DNA of 64,000 nt from Corynebacterium tuberculostearicum (GCF_016894265.1 NZ_CP069791.1:1612001-1676000); one strand, 5' to 3'. Positions 26,886 through 38,166 are shown, counted from the stretch's first letter. The notes: generated by a model from the letters alone, not told the origin. Translations and numbers: made by a program.

Positions 26886-27833
26886 ATGCGGATCATTTTT
26901 GCCGGTACCCCTGAGCCAGCCGTTGTAGCCTTGGAAAAGCTGCTTGCCTCGTCGCACGAGGTGGTGGCGGTAATCACTCGCCCAGACGCGAGGAAGGGCC
27001 GCGGTCGCACTCTTCACCCGAGCCCAGTGAAGGCGCTCGCCCAAGAACATGGCATCGAAGTATTGACCCCGACCACCCTGCGCCCTGACTCGGAGGATGG
27101 GCAGGCGCTGCGTGCCCGCTTAAAGGATTTGCAACCAGAGGCGATTCCGGTGGTGGCCTACGGCAATCTGGTGACCAAGGACTTGCTGGAACTACCGAAG
27201 CATGGCTGGGTAAACCTGCACTTTTCCTTGCTTCCGGCATGGCGCGGTGCTGCACCAGTGCAGGCTGCCATTGCTGCAGGCGATGACGTGACCGGCGCAT
27301 CCACCTTCCGCATTGAGGAGGGCCTTGATACCGGCCCAGTGCTCGGCACCGTGACGGAGGAGATTAAAGGCACCGATACTGCCGATGACCTGTTGACGCG
27401 TCTTGCCTATTCCGGCGGCGATTTGCTCGTGGCCACCATGGATGGCTTAGCGGCGGGGCAGCTGGAGGCGCAACCGCAGCAGGGGGAGGCTACCTATGCG
27501 CCGAAAATCTCTACCGCGCAGGCCCGCGTGGAGTGGACCCAACCGGACTTTGCCATCGATCGGCACATTCGCGCATACACGCCTGGGCCGGGTGCATGGA
27601 CGATGTGGGACGAGGCCCGCGTGAAGATTGGACCGGTCAGCCTCATAGAAGAGGCGGCGGTTCCACAGGAACTAGAACCAGGGCAGCTGTACATTGCTAA
27701 GAATGCCGTATTCATCGGTACCGGTACGCAGCCAGTCCAGCTGGGTAGAATCCAGCCTCCGGGAAAGAAGATGATGAATGCGGCCGATTGGGCCCGCGGA
27801 CTAGGCAAGGATGCCGAGGTGAAGTTTCAATGA
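26886..27833 (+). CDS. fmt: Methionyl-tRNA formyltransferase
   Basis: Formylates initiator Met-tRNA using 10-formyl-THF. 315 residues. [12 protein letters not shown] is the N-terminal strand; the catalytic region reads [18 protein letters not shown] with the conserved Asn-His pair. The [15 protein letters not shown] region ([10 protein letters not shown]) matches the 16-residue insertion loop. The C-terminal OB-type domain begins near residue 205. Its TGA overlaps the rsmB ATG (ATGA). Confidence 0.97.
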   Translation: MRIIFAGTPEPAVVALEKLLASSHEVVAVITRPDARKGRGRTLHPSPVKALAQEHGIEVLTPTTLRPDSEDGQALRARLKDLQPEAIPVVAYGNLVTKDLLELPKHGWVNLHFSLLPAWRGAAPVQAAIAAGDDVTGASTFRIEEGLDTGPVLGTVTEEIKGTDTADDLLTRLAYSGGDLLVATMDGLAAGQLEAQPQQGEATYAPKISTAQARVEWTQPDFAIDRHIRAYTPGPGAWTMWDEARVKIGPVSLIEEAAVPQELEPGQLYIAKNAVFIGTGTQPVQLGRIQPPGKKMMNAADWARGLGKDAEVKFQ

Positions 27834-29380
27834 GTGGTGGTTTCCGTTCCCGCAGCAAGTCCGGGGATAAGTCCCCGGCGGGCAAGCCGAAGGACTCCCA
27901 CAAATCCGCTGGTGCGAAGGGCCGAGATGGCCGCCCGCAACGGCAGCAGCGTGGCAGCCGCGGTGGGCAGCATAGGGGCCGGCAGGCTGCTAAGGGCCAG
28001 CGTCCCGGCAAGCGCCAGGAAGGCGGTCTGATTCAGGCCGCGCTGGCCGCGGGCGTGGATGCGCCGCGTTCGGTCGCCTTCGACGTGGTGCGCAGGGTAA
28101 GCGATGATGATGCCTTCGCCAACCTCATTTTGCCCAAGGCGCTGCGCAAACAAAAGCTCAAGGGGCGCGATGCCGCCTTCGCCACCGAAATCACCTACGG
28201 CACGCTGCGCACCCTTGGCGTAGTTGATGCCGTCATCGCAGAGTGTTCTTCGCGCGGCCTCGAGGCCATTTCCCCAGCCGTGGTTGATGCCTTGCGCCTG
28301 GGCGCCTATCAAGTTCTTTATACCCGCGTGGAGCCACACGCGGCGGTTGATACCACCGTCCGTTTGGTAGAAGCCGCCGGTGAAGTCAAGGCCAAGGGCT
28401 TTGCCAATGGCATCATGCGTACCATTACGCGGACGCCGGCTAAGACCTGGCTGGACAAGCTCGCTCCACAGGGGGAAATCGCCGGCATCGCCTTTAAGCA
28501 TGCCCACCCCACCTGGATTGCGGAATCGTTTAGCCGCGTGTTGGGCCTAGGGGAGTTGGAGGCTGCCCTGGCGGCGGATTCGGATCGACCTTCGGTGCAT
28601 CTGGTGGCGCGCCCCGGGGAAATCTCGGCCGAGGAATTGGCCCTGATGACCGGCAATGAGGAGGGGCGTTATTCCCCGTATGCGGTGTACATGGACTCCG
28701 GTGACCCCGGCCAATTGGAACCCGTGCGCCAAGGATTGGCGGCCGTGCAGGACGAGGGTTCGCAGCTGATTGCCCGCGCGGTATGCGAGGCGCCCCTCGA
28801 GGGCGAGGACACCGGCCGGTGGCTCGATCTCTGCGCCGGTCCCGGCGGTAAGGCGGCCCTCATGGGTGCGCTTGCCCGCATCGACTCCGCGCACGTTGAT
28901 GCAGTGGAGGTATCCCCGCACCGAGCGGCGCTGATTGAAAAGACGGTGAGCGATTTGCCCGTGGACGTTCATGTGGCAGATGGCCGCAATCCCGGCGTGG
29001 GAGAGGGCTTTGACCGCGTGCTTGTCGATGCCCCCTGTTCCGGCCTCGGCGCGCTCCGTCGCCGCCCCGAGGCGCGGTGGCGCAAGTCGGAGGCCGATAT
29101 TGCCGAGTTGAACCAGCTGCAATTCGAGCTCTTGTCCTCCGCATTAAACCTGGTGCGTCCAGGTGGCGTGGTCATCTACTCCACGTGTTCGCCAGACCTG
29201 CGCGAAACCCGGGGCATCGTTGACCGCGCCGTGCGCGAACTCGGCGCCGAAGAACTCGATGCGCACGCCCTTATTCCGGATATGGGCGATGTAGGCCATG
29301 AGAAATCCGTGCAGATGTGGCCGCATCGGCATGGTACCGACGCCATGTTCTTTGCGGCCCTTCGCCGCGCAGCCGACTAA
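27830..29380 (+). CDS. rsmB: 16S rRNA (cytosine967-C5)-methyltransferase with basic N-terminal extension
   Basis: Methylates C967 of 16S rRNA with SAM. 516 residues. Residues 1-65 are Lys/Arg/Gly/Gln-rich low complexity and absent from most homologues. A NusB-like domain ([19 protein letters not shown]) follows to ~200, then the SAM-dependent fold: [32 protein letters not shown] with one catalytic Cys, and [11 protein letters not shown] with the other. It overlaps fmt by four bases, so translation is probably coupled. Confidence 0.95.
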   Translation: MSGGFRSRSKSGDKSPAGKPKDSHKSAGAKGRDGRPQRQQRGSRGGQHRGRQAAKGQRPGKRQEGGLIQAALAAGVDAPRSVAFDVVRRVSDDDAFANLILPKALRKQKLKGRDAAFATEITYGTLRTLGVVDAVIAECSSRGLEAISPAVVDALRLGAYQVLYTRVEPHAAVDTTVRLVEAAGEVKAKGFANGIMRTITRTPAKTWLDKLAPQGEIAGIAFKHAHPTWIAESFSRVLGLGELEAALAADSDRPSVHLVARPGEISAEELALMTGNEEGRYSPYAVYMDSGDPGQLEPVRQGLAAVQDEGSQLIARAVCEAPLEGEDTGRWLDLCAGPGGKAALMGALARIDSAHVDAVEVSPHRAALIEKTVSDLPVDVHVADGRNPGVGEGFDRVLVDAPCSGLGALRRRPEARWRKSEADIAELNQLQFELLSSALNLVRPGGVVIYSTCSPDLRETRGIVDRAVRELGAEELDAHALIPDMGDVGHEKSVQMWPHRHGTDAMFFAALRRAAD

Positions 29381-29399
29381 TCGCGATAGACTGGTGGGC

Positions 29400-30068
29400 A
29401 TGTCCGCACCGATTATTTCCCCTTCCATTCTTGCCGCCGATTTTTCTCGCTTGGGCGAGGAACTAGCGGCGATTGATACCGCAGACTGGGTCCATGTGGA
29501 CATTATGGATGGGCACTTTGTGCCCAACCTGTCCTTCGGCCCAGATATCACGGCCACGGTCCATCGCAGCACCGATAAGCCACTAGATGTCCACCTCATG
29601 ATCGAGGAACCCGAAAAGTGGGTGGAGACCTACGCCAAGGCGGGCGCACATACGATTATCTTCCACGTGGAGGCCGTCGCCGATGACCAGGCGGCAGTGG
29701 ACTTGGCCCAGCGCATCCGCGATTTGGGCGTGCGTGCGGCCTTTTCCATCAAGCCAGGCACCGCCATCGCGCCGTGGTTGGATAAGTTGCACCATTTCGA
29801 TGAGGTGCTCGTGATGTCTGTGGAGCCTGGCTTCGGCGGGCAAAAGTTCATGCCGGAAATGCTGGAGAAGGTCCGTATGCTGCGCCGCAGCATTGATGAT
29901 CAGGGCCTTGATACCGTCATCGAGATCGATGGCGGTATTTCACCCGAGACCATCGGGGCAGCCGCCGAGGCGGGTTGCGATGCTTTCGTGGCAGGCTCAG
30001 CCGTATTCAAGTCGGACGATCCCGCCGGCGTCGTGAAGCAGCTGCGTGATCTGGCGGCTGGTGCCTAA
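29400..30068 (+). CDS. rpe: Ribulose-phosphate 3-epimerase
   Basis: Interconverts ribulose 5-phosphate and xylulose 5-phosphate in the pentose phosphate pathway; its product feeds riboflavin synthesis (ribBA). 222 residues from ATG 29400. Motifs: SPSILAADFSRLGEE, VDIMDGHFVPNLSFGPD with metal ligands, VMSVEPGFGGQKF, and EIDGGI. Its TAA overlaps the ribD ATG (TAATG), so the two are coupled. Confidence 0.97.
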   Translation: MSAPIISPSILAADFSRLGEELAAIDTADWVHVDIMDGHFVPNLSFGPDITATVHRSTDKPLDVHLMIEEPEKWVETYAKAGAHTIIFHVEAVADDQAAVDLAQRIRDLGVRAAFSIKPGTAIAPWLDKLHHFDEVLVMSVEPGFGGQKFMPEMLEKVRMLRRSIDDQGLDTVIEIDGGISPETIGAAAEAGCDAFVAGSAVFKSDDPAGVVKQLRDLAAGA

Positions 30069-31090
30069 TGGGGACGGGGCTACAGGACAGTAACATCTCC
30101 GCAGCGCTATTGCGCGCGATGGCCGCGGGTGCTGAAGTTCGTGGGACCACGAGCGCTAATCCACCGGTAGGCGCGGTCATCGTGTCGCCAGCTGGGGAAA
30201 TTGTGGGCGTCGGCGCCACCCAGCCCGTAGGAGGCGCGCATGCCGAGGTCATGGCGTTGCGTGAGGCCGGAGATAAGGCGCGCGGGGCCACGGCCGTGGT
30301 CACCTTGGAACCCTGTGCGCATACCGGCCGCACGGGTCCCTGCGCGCAGGCGCTTATCGACGCCGGCGTGGCTCACGTGTACTACCTCCACGCCGATCCC
30401 ACCCCGCAGGCTGCGGGTGGCGCAGAAGTGTTGGCGGAGGCTGGAGTGGACGTCGCCAAGCTAGAAAAGCCTCCGCACCCCGAGGATGCTTTGGTGCCAT
30501 GGCTATTTGCCGTGCGCACCCAACGGCCCCACGTCACCTTGAAGTTCGCGCAAACGCTGGACGGTTTCACGGCCGCGGCCGATGGAACCAGCCAATGGAT
30601 TACGGGCGAGGAGGCGCGCGACTGGGTGCATGCCGATAGGGCGCACCGCGATGCCATCGTGGTAGGCACCGGCACGGCGCTGGCTGATAATCCCTCGCTC
30701 ACCGCGCGCTTTAGCGACGGCAGCTTGCGCGCGCACCAACCACGCCGGGTGGTCATTGGCAAGCGTGATTTGGAATCGGCGGGCGATGCAGCAAGCCACC
30801 TGCGCGAGCTAGGGTACGAGCAGTACGACAGCATCGAAGAAGCTCTCTACGAGCTCTACGCCACCGGTGCCCGCGACGTCCTCGTGGAAGGAGGAGCAGG
30901 CCTGGCTAGCGGCTTCCTCAAGGCCGACTTGGTGGATGCCATCTCCGCCTATATCGCGCCGCTTTTGCTGGGCGAGGGCCGCGGCGTACTCGCGCACCCC
31001 GTGACCCAGACGCTGGCAGAGACCACCCGTTTCCACCGGGTGGGAATGAAGGCTCTGGGTGATGACGTTCTTATTGAATACGTGCGCTAG
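30068..31090 (+). CDS. ribD: Riboflavin biosynthesis deaminase / reductase
   Basis: Deaminates and then reduces the pyrimidine intermediate after GTP cyclohydrolase II. 340 residues. The zinc deaminase domain has GGAHAEVMAL and LEPCAHTGRTGPCAQALI. The reductase domain starts near residue 155 (RPHVTLKFAQTLDGFTAA) and contains VEGGAGLASGFL. It is the first rib gene; rpe lies directly ahead, so there is no room for an FMN riboswitch here. Confidence 0.96.
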   Translation: MGTGLQDSNISAALLRAMAAGAEVRGTTSANPPVGAVIVSPAGEIVGVGATQPVGGAHAEVMALREAGDKARGATAVVTLEPCAHTGRTGPCAQALIDAGVAHVYYLHADPTPQAAGGAEVLAEAGVDVAKLEKPPHPEDALVPWLFAVRTQRPHVTLKFAQTLDGFTAAADGTSQWITGEEARDWVHADRAHRDAIVVGTGTALADNPSLTARFSDGSLRAHQPRRVVIGKRDLESAGDAASHLRELGYEQYDSIEEALYELYATGARDVLVEGGAGLASGFLKADLVDAISAYIAPLLLGEGRGVLAHPVTQTLAETTRFHRVGMKALGDDVLIEYVR

Positions 31091-31125
31091 GCGCTCTTAA
31101 CAGCTAATAGCGAGAAAGGTTGGAT

Positions 31126-31740
31126 GTGTTTACTGGGCTAGTACAAGAGTTGGGCACCGTGGAGGCAATGGAACCGCACGCAGACGCGCTTCGCCTGAGC
31201 ATTCGTGCCCCGCGTACCGTTGCGGAGGCCGCACTGGGTGATTCCATTGCCATTAACGGCGTATGCCTTACCGTGGCGGATCTGTCGGCGGATACTTTTT
31301 GTGCGGATGTAATGCAGGAGTCCCTCGACCGCACCGCCCTGGGGCGCCTTGCCGAGGGCGATCCGGTCAATGTAGAGCCGGCGCTGCTTCCCACCACCCG
31401 GCTGGGTGGGCACATCATGCAAGGCCATGTAGACGGCACCGCTACGCTGCAGAGCCGAACTAACTCCGAGAACTGGGATGTGCTGCGGTTTAGCTTGCCG
31501 TCGGAGCTTTCCCGATACGTCGTGGAAAAGGGCTCCATTGCCGTGAGCGGCACCTCGCTGACCGTGAGCGCCGTGGGCCCAGACTGGTTCGAGGTATCGC
31601 TTATCCCCACCACTTTGCGCGATACCATTCATGGCGCCTTGCCGGTGGGAGGAGAGGTAAACCTCGAGGTGGATGTGCTGGCCAAGTACGTTGAAAAGAT
31701 GCTTCACCCCGAAGCTAAACCCTCTGAGGCTAAGGACTAG
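31126..31740 (+). CDS. ribE: Riboflavin synthase alpha chain
   Basis: Dismutates 6,7-dimethyl-8-ribityllumazine to riboflavin. 204 residues from GTG 31126, giving the usual start [10 protein letters not shown]; a TTG two codons upstream is in frame but overlaps the GAGAAAGG site. Two homologous barrels are visible: [15 protein letters not shown] in the first and [16 protein letters not shown] in the second, with [12 protein letters not shown] between. ribBA follows after 11 bases. The gene is called ribC in some annotations. Confidence 0.95.
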   Translation: MFTGLVQELGTVEAMEPHADALRLSIRAPRTVAEAALGDSIAINGVCLTVADLSADTFCADVMQESLDRTALGRLAEGDPVNVEPALLPTTRLGGHIMQGHVDGTATLQSRTNSENWDVLRFSLPSELSRYVVEKGSIAVSGTSLTVSAVGPDWFEVSLIPTTLRDTIHGALPVGGEVNLEVDVLAKYVEKMLHPEAKPSEAKD

Positions 31741-31751
31741 ACTGCTACCTT

Positions 31752-33014
31752 ATGAGCGCGAGTGATAATTCCATCCGTCTAGATTCCATCGACCAGGCCA
31801 TCGCGGATATCGCCGCTGGTAAGCCGGTTGTTGTCATCGATGATGAGGATCGCGAAAATGAAGGCGATCTGATTTTCGCCGCGGAGCTAGCCACCCCCGA
31901 ACTCGTGGCCTTCATGGTGCGCTATTCCTCTGGATATATCTGCGCACCCTTGCTGCCAGACGATTGCAACCGCCTGAACCTACCGCCGATGCTGGCGGTC
32001 AACCAGGATGTGCGCGGCACCGCCTACACGGTGACCGTGGATGCAGCAACGGGCAGTACCGGTATTTCTGCGACTTCGCGCGCAGAAACCATCCGCCGCC
32101 TGGCAGATCCAAACACCACGCCCGGCGAATTCACCCGGCCAGGTCACGTGGTGCCGCTGTGCGCTCGGCCGGGCGGCGTTCTGGAGCGGGACGGCCATAC
32201 TGAGGCCTCCATTGATCTGGCCCGATTGGCGGGCCTGCGCCCAGCCGGTGTGCTGTGCGAGATCGTCTCCGAGGATGACCCCACGGATATGGCGCGCTCG
32301 CCAGAGTTGCGTCGCTTTGCCGATACGCATGGGCTCTCCATGATCTCTATCGCGCAGCTCATCGAGTGGCGCCGCCATCATGAAACGCAGGTCGCCCGCC
32401 AGGTAACCACTGAGCTGCCCACCGAATTCGGTCACTTCACCGCCATCGGTTACCGCCATGAGGTAGACGGACAGGAACACGTTGCATTGGTCGCAGGGGA
32501 TCCCGCCCAACTGCGCGGCGCGCGCGACGTCATGGTGCGTGTCCATTCAGAATGCCTAACCGGTGATGCCTTTGGCTCACGGCGCTGCGATTGCGGGCCC
32601 CAACTGCATGAATCCATGCGCCTTATCAGCCAGGAAGGCCGCGGCGTGGTCATCTACCTGCGCGGTCAGGAAGGACGCGGCATCGGGCTTTTGCATAAGT
32701 TGGAGGCGTACCGCCTGCAGGATTCGGGCATGGATACCGTCGATGCCAACCTGGAGCAGGGCCTGCCCGAGGACGCCCGCGAGTACTCCGTGGCCGGGCA
32801 GATCCTTCGCGATCTCGGCATAGAATCCGCGAACCTTTTAACCAATAATCCGCATAAGGGCGAAGGGCTGAGCGGATTTGGCGTGGATGCCAGCCACCAC
32901 ACGCCGCTGGCCACCCCAGCCCACGCGGATAATATTGAATACTTGCGTACTAAGCGCGACCGCATGGGCCACGATCTTCCGCAGGTTGCCCAGTGGGACG
33001 CTGAACATAAGTAA
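31752..33014 (+). CDS. ribBA: 3,4-dihydroxy-2-butanone-4-phosphate synthase / GTP cyclohydrolase II
   Basis: Supplies both precursors of riboflavin. 420 residues. The RibB half has [16 protein letters not shown] and [18 protein letters not shown]. The RibA half starts near residue 215 and shows [19 protein letters not shown] with the zinc cysteines, then [15 protein letters not shown]. Both halves look complete. Between ribE and ribH in the usual order. Confidence 0.96.
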   Translation: MSASDNSIRLDSIDQAIADIAAGKPVVVIDDEDRENEGDLIFAAELATPELVAFMVRYSSGYICAPLLPDDCNRLNLPPMLAVNQDVRGTAYTVTVDAATGSTGISATSRAETIRRLADPNTTPGEFTRPGHVVPLCARPGGVLERDGHTEASIDLARLAGLRPAGVLCEIVSEDDPTDMARSPELRRFADTHGLSMISIAQLIEWRRHHETQVARQVTTELPTEFGHFTAIGYRHEVDGQEHVALVAGDPAQLRGARDVMVRVHSECLTGDAFGSRRCDCGPQLHESMRLISQEGRGVVIYLRGQEGRGIGLLHKLEAYRLQDSGMDTVDANLEQGLPEDAREYSVAGQILRDLGIESANLLTNNPHKGEGLSGFGVDASHHTPLATPAHADNIEYLRTKRDRMGHDLPQVAQWDAEHK

Positions 33015-33042
33015 AGCCTGACGTCCAATCGAAAGGATAGCG

Positions 33043-33522
33043 ATGAGTAAAGAAGGCCTGCCTGATATTGCCCAGGTAGATGGCAGTGGACTGCGAGTTG
33101 CTGTGGTTACTGCTACGTGGAACGCAGAAATCTGCGACCAGCTCCATGCCCAGGCGGTGCAGACCGCTACCGATAATGGTGCCGAGGTTGCCGAATACCG
33201 AGTGGTAGGTGCCCTGGAACTTGGCGTTGTGGTCCAAGCCGCAGCCCGCTCCTACGATGCCGTGGTGGCCCTAGGTTGCGTTATCCGTGGCGGCACCCCG
33301 CACTTTGACTACGTATGCGATTCCGTCACCCAGGCGCTGACCCGTATCTCCCTCGATGAATCTACCCCGGTAGCTAACGGCGTGCTGACCGTCAACGACC
33401 AGCAGCAAGCCATCGACCGCGCCGGTTTTGCAGATTCGGTAGAAAACAAGGGTGCCGAAGCTATGATTGCGGCTTTAGATACCGCGCTGCAGTTGCGTAC
33501 ACTAAACGCAGCACAGAAGTAA
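33043..33522 (+). CDS. ribH: 6,7-dimethyl-8-ribityllumazine synthase
   Basis: Condenses the two riboflavin precursors. 159 residues, normal for the icosahedral or pentameric enzyme. Motifs: [47 protein letters not shown] with the catalytic His, and [17 protein letters not shown]. The ATG follows GAAAGGA. It ends the rib gene run. Confidence 0.96.
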   Translation: MSKEGLPDIAQVDGSGLRVAVVTATWNAEICDQLHAQAVQTATDNGAEVAEYRVVGALELGVVVQAAARSYDAVVALGCVIRGGTPHFDYVCDSVTQALTRISLDESTPVANGVLTVNDQQQAIDRAGFADSVENKGAEAMIAALDTALQLRTLNAAQK

Positions 33523-33597
33523 CCTCTAGCAATGCGTCAGCGCGCGATGCTTGACCACTAAGGTGGCCGGCGGGTCGCGCCCCAAAGGAGTATGCAC

Positions 33598-34146
33598 ATG
33601 AACGAGGCGCAGGCCCCAAAGAACCCGCAGCACAGCCACCAGCTTAGCGACGCCGAAGTATTGGCCTATACCAGTGCCGATCCCTTCGCCCAGACCACGT
33701 CTAAGCCATGGGAGTTTACGGCCACCTCGCCTTTCTTGCGCAAGGTCGCTATCGCCTGGGTGATCCTCGTTATGGCCATCCATATCTTCATGGGAATCAC
33801 CTTGGATGTGTCTTTTACCGGTGCGCACGTGACTACCATCGACAAATTCGCCTTCCCTGGCGTAGGTGTTCTCATTTCCGTCTTGTCCTGGATCGCTCTT
33901 AACCGTCCACGCCTGCGCGCCAATGAGGATGGGGTAGAGGTCCGCAATATCGTGGGCACGCGCTTTTATCCGTGGCAGGTGGTCTACGGGCTTTCCTTCC
34001 CCGTAGGCCAACGTATGGCACGCCTTGAGCTGCCCGAGTTCGAGTTCGTCCCCGTCTGGGCGTTGCAGTCCGGCGATAAGGACACCGTCATCGACAACGT
34101 CCGCCGCTTCCGTGACGTGGAAGCTAAGTACATGCCCCAGGATTAA
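33598..34146 (+). CDS. PH domain-containing membrane protein
   Basis: 182 residues from ATG 33598, chosen for AAAGGAG about 8 bases upstream; ATG 33592 is too close to it. Residues ~45-70 (KVAIAWVILVMAIHIFMGIT) and ~82-100 (FAFPGVGVLISVLSWIAL) are membrane helices. The C-terminal half (LRANEDGVEVRNIVGTRFYP) matches bacterial PH-type domains (PF10756 style). A gene of this kind follows ribH in other corynebacteria and mycobacteria. Function unknown; a flavin role is only guilt by association. Confidence 0.75.
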   Translation: MNEAQAPKNPQHSHQLSDAEVLAYTSADPFAQTTSKPWEFTATSPFLRKVAIAWVILVMAIHIFMGITLDVSFTGAHVTTIDKFAFPGVGVLISVLSWIALNRPRLRANEDGVEVRNIVGTRFYPWQVVYGLSFPVGQRMARLELPEFEFVPVWALQSGDKDTVIDNVRRFRDVEAKYMPQD

Positions 34147-34149
34147 CAA

Positions 34150-36225
34150 TTGGCTGACCCCACTACCTACCGCCCGGCTCCAGGAACCATCCCCACCGAC
34201 CCGGGCGTCTATAAGTTCCGCGATGAAAACCGCCGCGTTATCTACGTGGGTAAAGCCAAGAACCTGCGCGCTCGGCTGTCCAACTATTTTCAGGACATCA
34301 CGCAACTGCACCCACGCACGCGCCAAATGGTCCTCACCGCCAACTCGGTGGAGTGGACGGTAGTTGCCAGCGAGGTGGAAGCCTTGCAGTTGGAGTACAC
34401 GTGGATCAAGCGCTTTGATCCACACTTCAACGTCATGTACCGCGACGATAAGACCTATCCTATGCTCGCGGTTTCGGTCGGAGAGACGGTCCCGCGCGCC
34501 TTCTTCTACCGTGGCCCGCGGCGCAAGGGCGTACGCTATTTCGGCCCCTATTCCCATGCTTGGGCCGTGCGCGAAAGCTTGGATTTGCTTACCCGCGTCT
34601 TTCCCATGCGTACCTGCTCCAAGGGAGTGTATAACCGGCATGAGCGGCTAGGGCGTCCGTGCCTTTTGGGATACATCGGCAAGTGCGATGCACCCTGCAT
34701 TGGCCGAGTAAGCAAGGAAGACCACCGCGAGACGGTCAACGATCTCGTGTCCTTCATGAATGGCAACACCGGTTCAGTACGCCGCAAACTCACCCAGGAT
34801 ATGGAGCAGGCCGCCGAGAACCTAGAATTCGAGCGCGCGGCGCGCCTGCGTGATGATTTGGGCGCTATTGACAAAATTATGGAACAGCAGGCCGTGGTCT
34901 TCACAGACGGCACGGATGCTGATCTCATTGCTTTTAACTCCGATGAACTTGAGGCAGCGGTACAGATTTTCCACGTTCGCGATGGGCGCATTCGCGGTCA
35001 GCGCGGCTGGGTAGTCGAACGCGCCGGCGATCAGGCGAGTTCAGAGCCCTTGGAAGAAGGAAAACCTGATCCCGCGCTGCCCGCGTTGGTACAAAACTTC
35101 CTCATCCAGTTCTATTCCGATGCAGTAGAGCGCGAGAAACAAGAGGCGCGCGAAGATGCTGCGCTCGCCGTGGACGTGAAGCGGCGCGGGGTGGACCAAG
35201 AATCGCACATGAAATCCCGCCGCGTACAGGTTATTCCACGCCAGATTTTGGTTCAGGCCCTGCCGGATGAACCGGAGCAGGTCGTTGCGTTGTTGGAGGA
35301 GCTGCGCGGTGCCCAGGTGGACCTGCGTGTTCCCCAGCGCGGCGATAAGAAGCAGCTTATGGCGACGGTGGAGAAAAACGCCAAGGAGCAATTGCGCCAG
35401 CATAAACTCAAGCGGGTAGGAGACCTCACCGCACGCTCGGCGGCCTTGCAGGATATTCAAGAAGCCCTAGGCATGGAGCAAGCCCCATTGCGCATCGAAT
35501 GTACTGATATCTCGCACATTCAAGGCACAGATGTGGTTGCTTCTCTAGTGGTCTTTGAAGATGGTTTGCCCAAGAAGTCGGACTATAGGCGCTACCGCAT
35601 CAAGGAGGCGGCAGGCGATGGCCGCTCGGATGACGTCGGTTCCATCGCAGAGATCACGCGCCGTAGGTTTAAGCGCCACAAGCAAGATAAGCTGGCCCAT
35701 CCGGATGAGGAAGTAGAAGAGTCTTCCTTTGCAGAGGAGAAGGTGGCGGAAGAATCCGCCGAAGCGGGTCGCCGCTTTGCGTATCCACCGCAGCTTTTTA
35801 TCGTAGATGGCGGTGCGCCCCAGGTGGCCGCGGCTCAAGAGGTATTTGATGAGTTAGGAATTGTGGATGTAACCCTGGTGGGCCTGGCCAAGCGCCTCGA
35901 GGAAATTTGGGTTCCCGGCGATGATGAGCCGGTGATTTTGCCGCGTAACTCGCAAGCGCTCTTCTTCCTGCAGCAAATTCGTGATGAAGCCCACCGCTTC
36001 GCTATTACTTACCATCGGCAGCAGCGCTCAAAGCGGATGCGTTCCTCGGTACTCGATTCCGTGCCGGGATTAGGACCGCAACGGCGCACCGATCTGGTCA
36101 AGCATTTCGGTTCGGTGAAAAAGCTCAAAGCCGCCACTGTGGATGAGATCTGTGAGGTCAACGGTTTTGGTCCAAAACTGGCCCAGACCGTGTACGAGAG
36201 TTTGCATGATTCTGCGGGCAATTAA
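34150..36225 (+). CDS. uvrC: Excinuclease ABC subunit C
   Basis: Makes the dual incisions of nucleotide excision repair. 691 residues. The start TTG 34150 lies 3 bases after the previous stop, with only AGGA as a site. GIY-YIG nuclease: [20 protein letters not shown] then [11 protein letters not shown]. UvrB-binding UVR motif: [20 protein letters not shown]. RNase H-like C-terminal nuclease includes [10 protein letters not shown]. Two helix-hairpin-helix motifs close the protein ([19 protein letters not shown] and [11 protein letters not shown]). It heads uvrC-rapZ-yvcK-whiA. Confidence 0.96.
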   Translation: MADPTTYRPAPGTIPTDPGVYKFRDENRRVIYVGKAKNLRARLSNYFQDITQLHPRTRQMVLTANSVEWTVVASEVEALQLEYTWIKRFDPHFNVMYRDDKTYPMLAVSVGETVPRAFFYRGPRRKGVRYFGPYSHAWAVRESLDLLTRVFPMRTCSKGVYNRHERLGRPCLLGYIGKCDAPCIGRVSKEDHRETVNDLVSFMNGNTGSVRRKLTQDMEQAAENLEFERAARLRDDLGAIDKIMEQQAVVFTDGTDADLIAFNSDELEAAVQIFHVRDGRIRGQRGWVVERAGDQASSEPLEEGKPDPALPALVQNFLIQFYSDAVEREKQEAREDAALAVDVKRRGVDQESHMKSRRVQVIPRQILVQALPDEPEQVVALLEELRGAQVDLRVPQRGDKKQLMATVEKNAKEQLRQHKLKRVGDLTARSAALQDIQEALGMEQAPLRIECTDISHIQGTDVVASLVVFEDGLPKKSDYRRYRIKEAAGDGRSDDVGSIAEITRRRFKRHKQDKLAHPDEEVEESSFAEEKVAEESAEAGRRFAYPPQLFIVDGGAPQVAAAQEVFDELGIVDVTLVGLAKRLEEIWVPGDDEPVILPRNSQALFFLQQIRDEAHRFAITYHRQQRSKRMRSSVLDSVPGLGPQRRTDLVKHFGSVKKLKAATVDEICEVNGFGPKLAQTVYESLHDSAGN

Positions 36226-36274
36226 GTGGCATTCTCCTAGAGGCAGCGAATCTTGAAGCGCTAGACTGAAGAGC

Positions 36275-37147
36275 ATGACGCATTTCGAAACTCCACCCAT
36301 TTTGATAACCGGCATGTCCGGCGGCGGGTTGAGTTCCGCTGCCAAAGTGTTTGAGGACAAGGGCTACTACGTGGCCCACAATATTCCGCCTCGCGCCATT
36401 GTGGACCTGCTCAAGCTGTGCAACCAAGAGGAAACTCCGGTGGGCAAGGTAGCAGCCGTAACGGATGTGCGCTCGCGCATGTTCCCAGGGTCTCTGTTGG
36501 AGATTATGGATGAGCTTACGGAACTAAATATGAAGCCCACCGTGCTCTTCTTGGATGCCCGCGATGATGTACTCATCCGCCGATTCGATTCGGTGCGGCG
36601 CACCCACCCCTTGCAGGAGGGGGACACGCTTAAAGTAGGAATCCAACGCGAGCGCCGGGCAGTGGCAGATGTGCGTTCCCATGCGGATATCATTATCGAT
36701 ACGACGAGCCTATCCATTCATGATCTTCGCCGTGCCATAGAGGCCGCCTTTGGTGAGATGCAAAATGAAAAGCAGCATGTCACCGTCGAATCCTTTGGAT
36801 TTAAGAATGGCTCGCCCCGCGATGCTGACTTAGTAGTAGACGTGCGGTTCCTGCCCAACCCCTATTGGGTTCCGGAACTGCGCGGATACCGCGGTACGGA
36901 TGAACCGGTTGCCCACTATGTGCTCTCGCAGCCAGCGGCGCAGGAGTTCGTGGACAATTTCTTGCAGATGTTTTCCACCATGCTGGATGGCTACCGCCAT
37001 GAGGGCAAGAACTTCATCACGCTTGGAGTCGGCTGCACGGGAGGTCACCACCGGTCCGTTGCCGTCGCAGAGGCTATTGCGGCGCGCCTGCGGGACAATG
37101 ACACATTAGACGTAAGCACCTTGCATAGGGATATCGCTCGAGGCTAG
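36275..37147 (+). CDS. rapZ: RapZ-like nucleotide-binding protein (YvcJ family)
   Basis: 290 residues. The P-loop region is [20 protein letters not shown], where most homologues have GxSGAGRS/K, so the lysine is absent and nucleotide binding may be altered. [17 protein letters not shown] and [22 protein letters not shown] are family stretches. The C-terminal small-molecule/RNA-binding domain has [21 protein letters not shown] and [15 protein letters not shown]. The uvrC-rapZ-yvcK-whiA order is conserved in actinobacteria. In E. coli RapZ controls GlmS mRNA; in this phylum the role is not settled. Confidence 0.9.
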   Translation: MTHFETPPILITGMSGGGLSSAAKVFEDKGYYVAHNIPPRAIVDLLKLCNQEETPVGKVAAVTDVRSRMFPGSLLEIMDELTELNMKPTVLFLDARDDVLIRRFDSVRRTHPLQEGDTLKVGIQRERRAVADVRSHADIIIDTTSLSIHDLRRAIEAAFGEMQNEKQHVTVESFGFKNGSPRDADLVVDVRFLPNPYWVPELRGYRGTDEPVAHYVLSQPAAQEFVDNFLQMFSTMLDGYRHEGKNFITLGVGCTGGHHRSVAVAEAIAARLRDNDTLDVSTLHRDIARG

Positions 37148-37170
37148 AGCACAGGAGTTTTAACGCTTTT

Positions 37171-38166
37171 ATGACCAATCCTTCACACATGGTCTGCCTT
37201 GGCGGCGGCCATGGACTTTATCAAACCCTTCTGTCCGCACGCTTTAGCGAGGCGGTCGATATTTCTGCCATTGTTACCGTCGCGGATGATGGCGGCTCCT
37301 CTGGCCGTTTGCGCCGCGAGCTGGAAATCATTCCACCGGGTGACTTGCGCATGGCGCTGGCTGCCTTGGCCAATAGTGACCCAGTGGGGGACTTGTGGGC
37401 GCGTACCTTGCAGCACCGTTTTGGTGGCAATGGCGCTATGGCAGGGCATGCGGTGGGCAATCTGATGATTGCTGGATTGACGGATGTGCTCGGCGATTAT
37501 CAAGCTGCCCTGGATACCATCGCAGAACTTACTAATTCCCAGGGGCGAGTCTTCCCAGTGGTCAACCAGGCGCTAGAGATTGAGGCGGACGTAGCCGGGC
37601 TTGACGACGACCCCCGTGTCATGCGCCAGGTCCGCGGCCAGGTTGCAGTCGCTTCCACGCCGGGCCAGGTGCGGCGCGTGCGCATCGTGCCCGAACGGCC
37701 CAGCGCGAATCCGGATGCCCTCGATGCCATACAGCGCGCGGACCTTATTACTATCGGACCAGGCTCGTGGTTTAGCTCGGTATTGCCGCATACTCTCGTG
37801 CCACAGGTGGTGGACGCGATTTCTGCTTCCGATGCGCTGCGCGTCGTTGTTTTGAACCTTTCGGCCGAGCCCGGTGAGACTAATGGCTTTTCCGCCGAGC
37901 GTCACTTGCATGTGCTCGCTCAACACGCCCCTGATCTGCGGATTGACCGCATTTTGGTGGATGAGGCGGCTTTGCCCACCGATAGTGAGCGCGTCTATAT
38001 TCAGCGCGCCGCGCAATCCCTAGGTGCCCGCGCTACCTTTGCGGATGTGAGCCAAGTTGATGCCGATGGCCGTAGCATCAATAAACACGATCCGGAAAAG
38101 CTGTCTGCGGCGCTCTTGGACCTATATTCAGACTATCGCAGCACTCGCGATCAGAACCGGCGCTAA
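37171..38166 (+). CDS. yvcK: Gluconeogenesis factor, YvcK/CofD-like
   Basis: 331 residues of the CofD-like family. CLGGGHGLYQTLLSA near the start is the nucleotide-sugar-binding loop; TVADDGGSSGRLRRELEIIP then PGDLRMALAALA follow. Later LNLSAEPGETNGFSAERHL is the family's second conserved region. In mycobacteria and Bacillus this protein binds UDP-GlcNAc and affects cell wall and carbon metabolism. It lies 23 bases after rapZ and 162 before whiA. Confidence 0.92.
   Translation: MTNPSHMVCLGGGHGLYQTLLSARFSEAVDISAIVTVADDGGSSGRLRRELEIIPPGDLRMALAALANSDPVGDLWARTLQHRFGGNGAMAGHAVGNLMIAGLTDVLGDYQAALDTIAELTNSQGRVFPVVNQALEIEADVAGLDDDPRVMRQVRGQVAVASTPGQVRRVRIVPERPSANPDALDAIQRADLITIGPGSWFSSVLPHTLVPQVVDAISASDALRVVVLNLSAEPGETNGFSAERHLHVLAQHAPDLRIDRILVDEAALPTDSERVYIQRAAQSLGARATFADVSQVDADGRSINKHDPEKLSAALLDLYSDYRSTRDQNRR

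Noticed and set aside
30000..30068. FMN riboswitch ahead of ribD
   Set aside because: ribD overlaps the rpe stop codon and no riboswitch-like leader precedes it; none of the other rib gaps is long enough.
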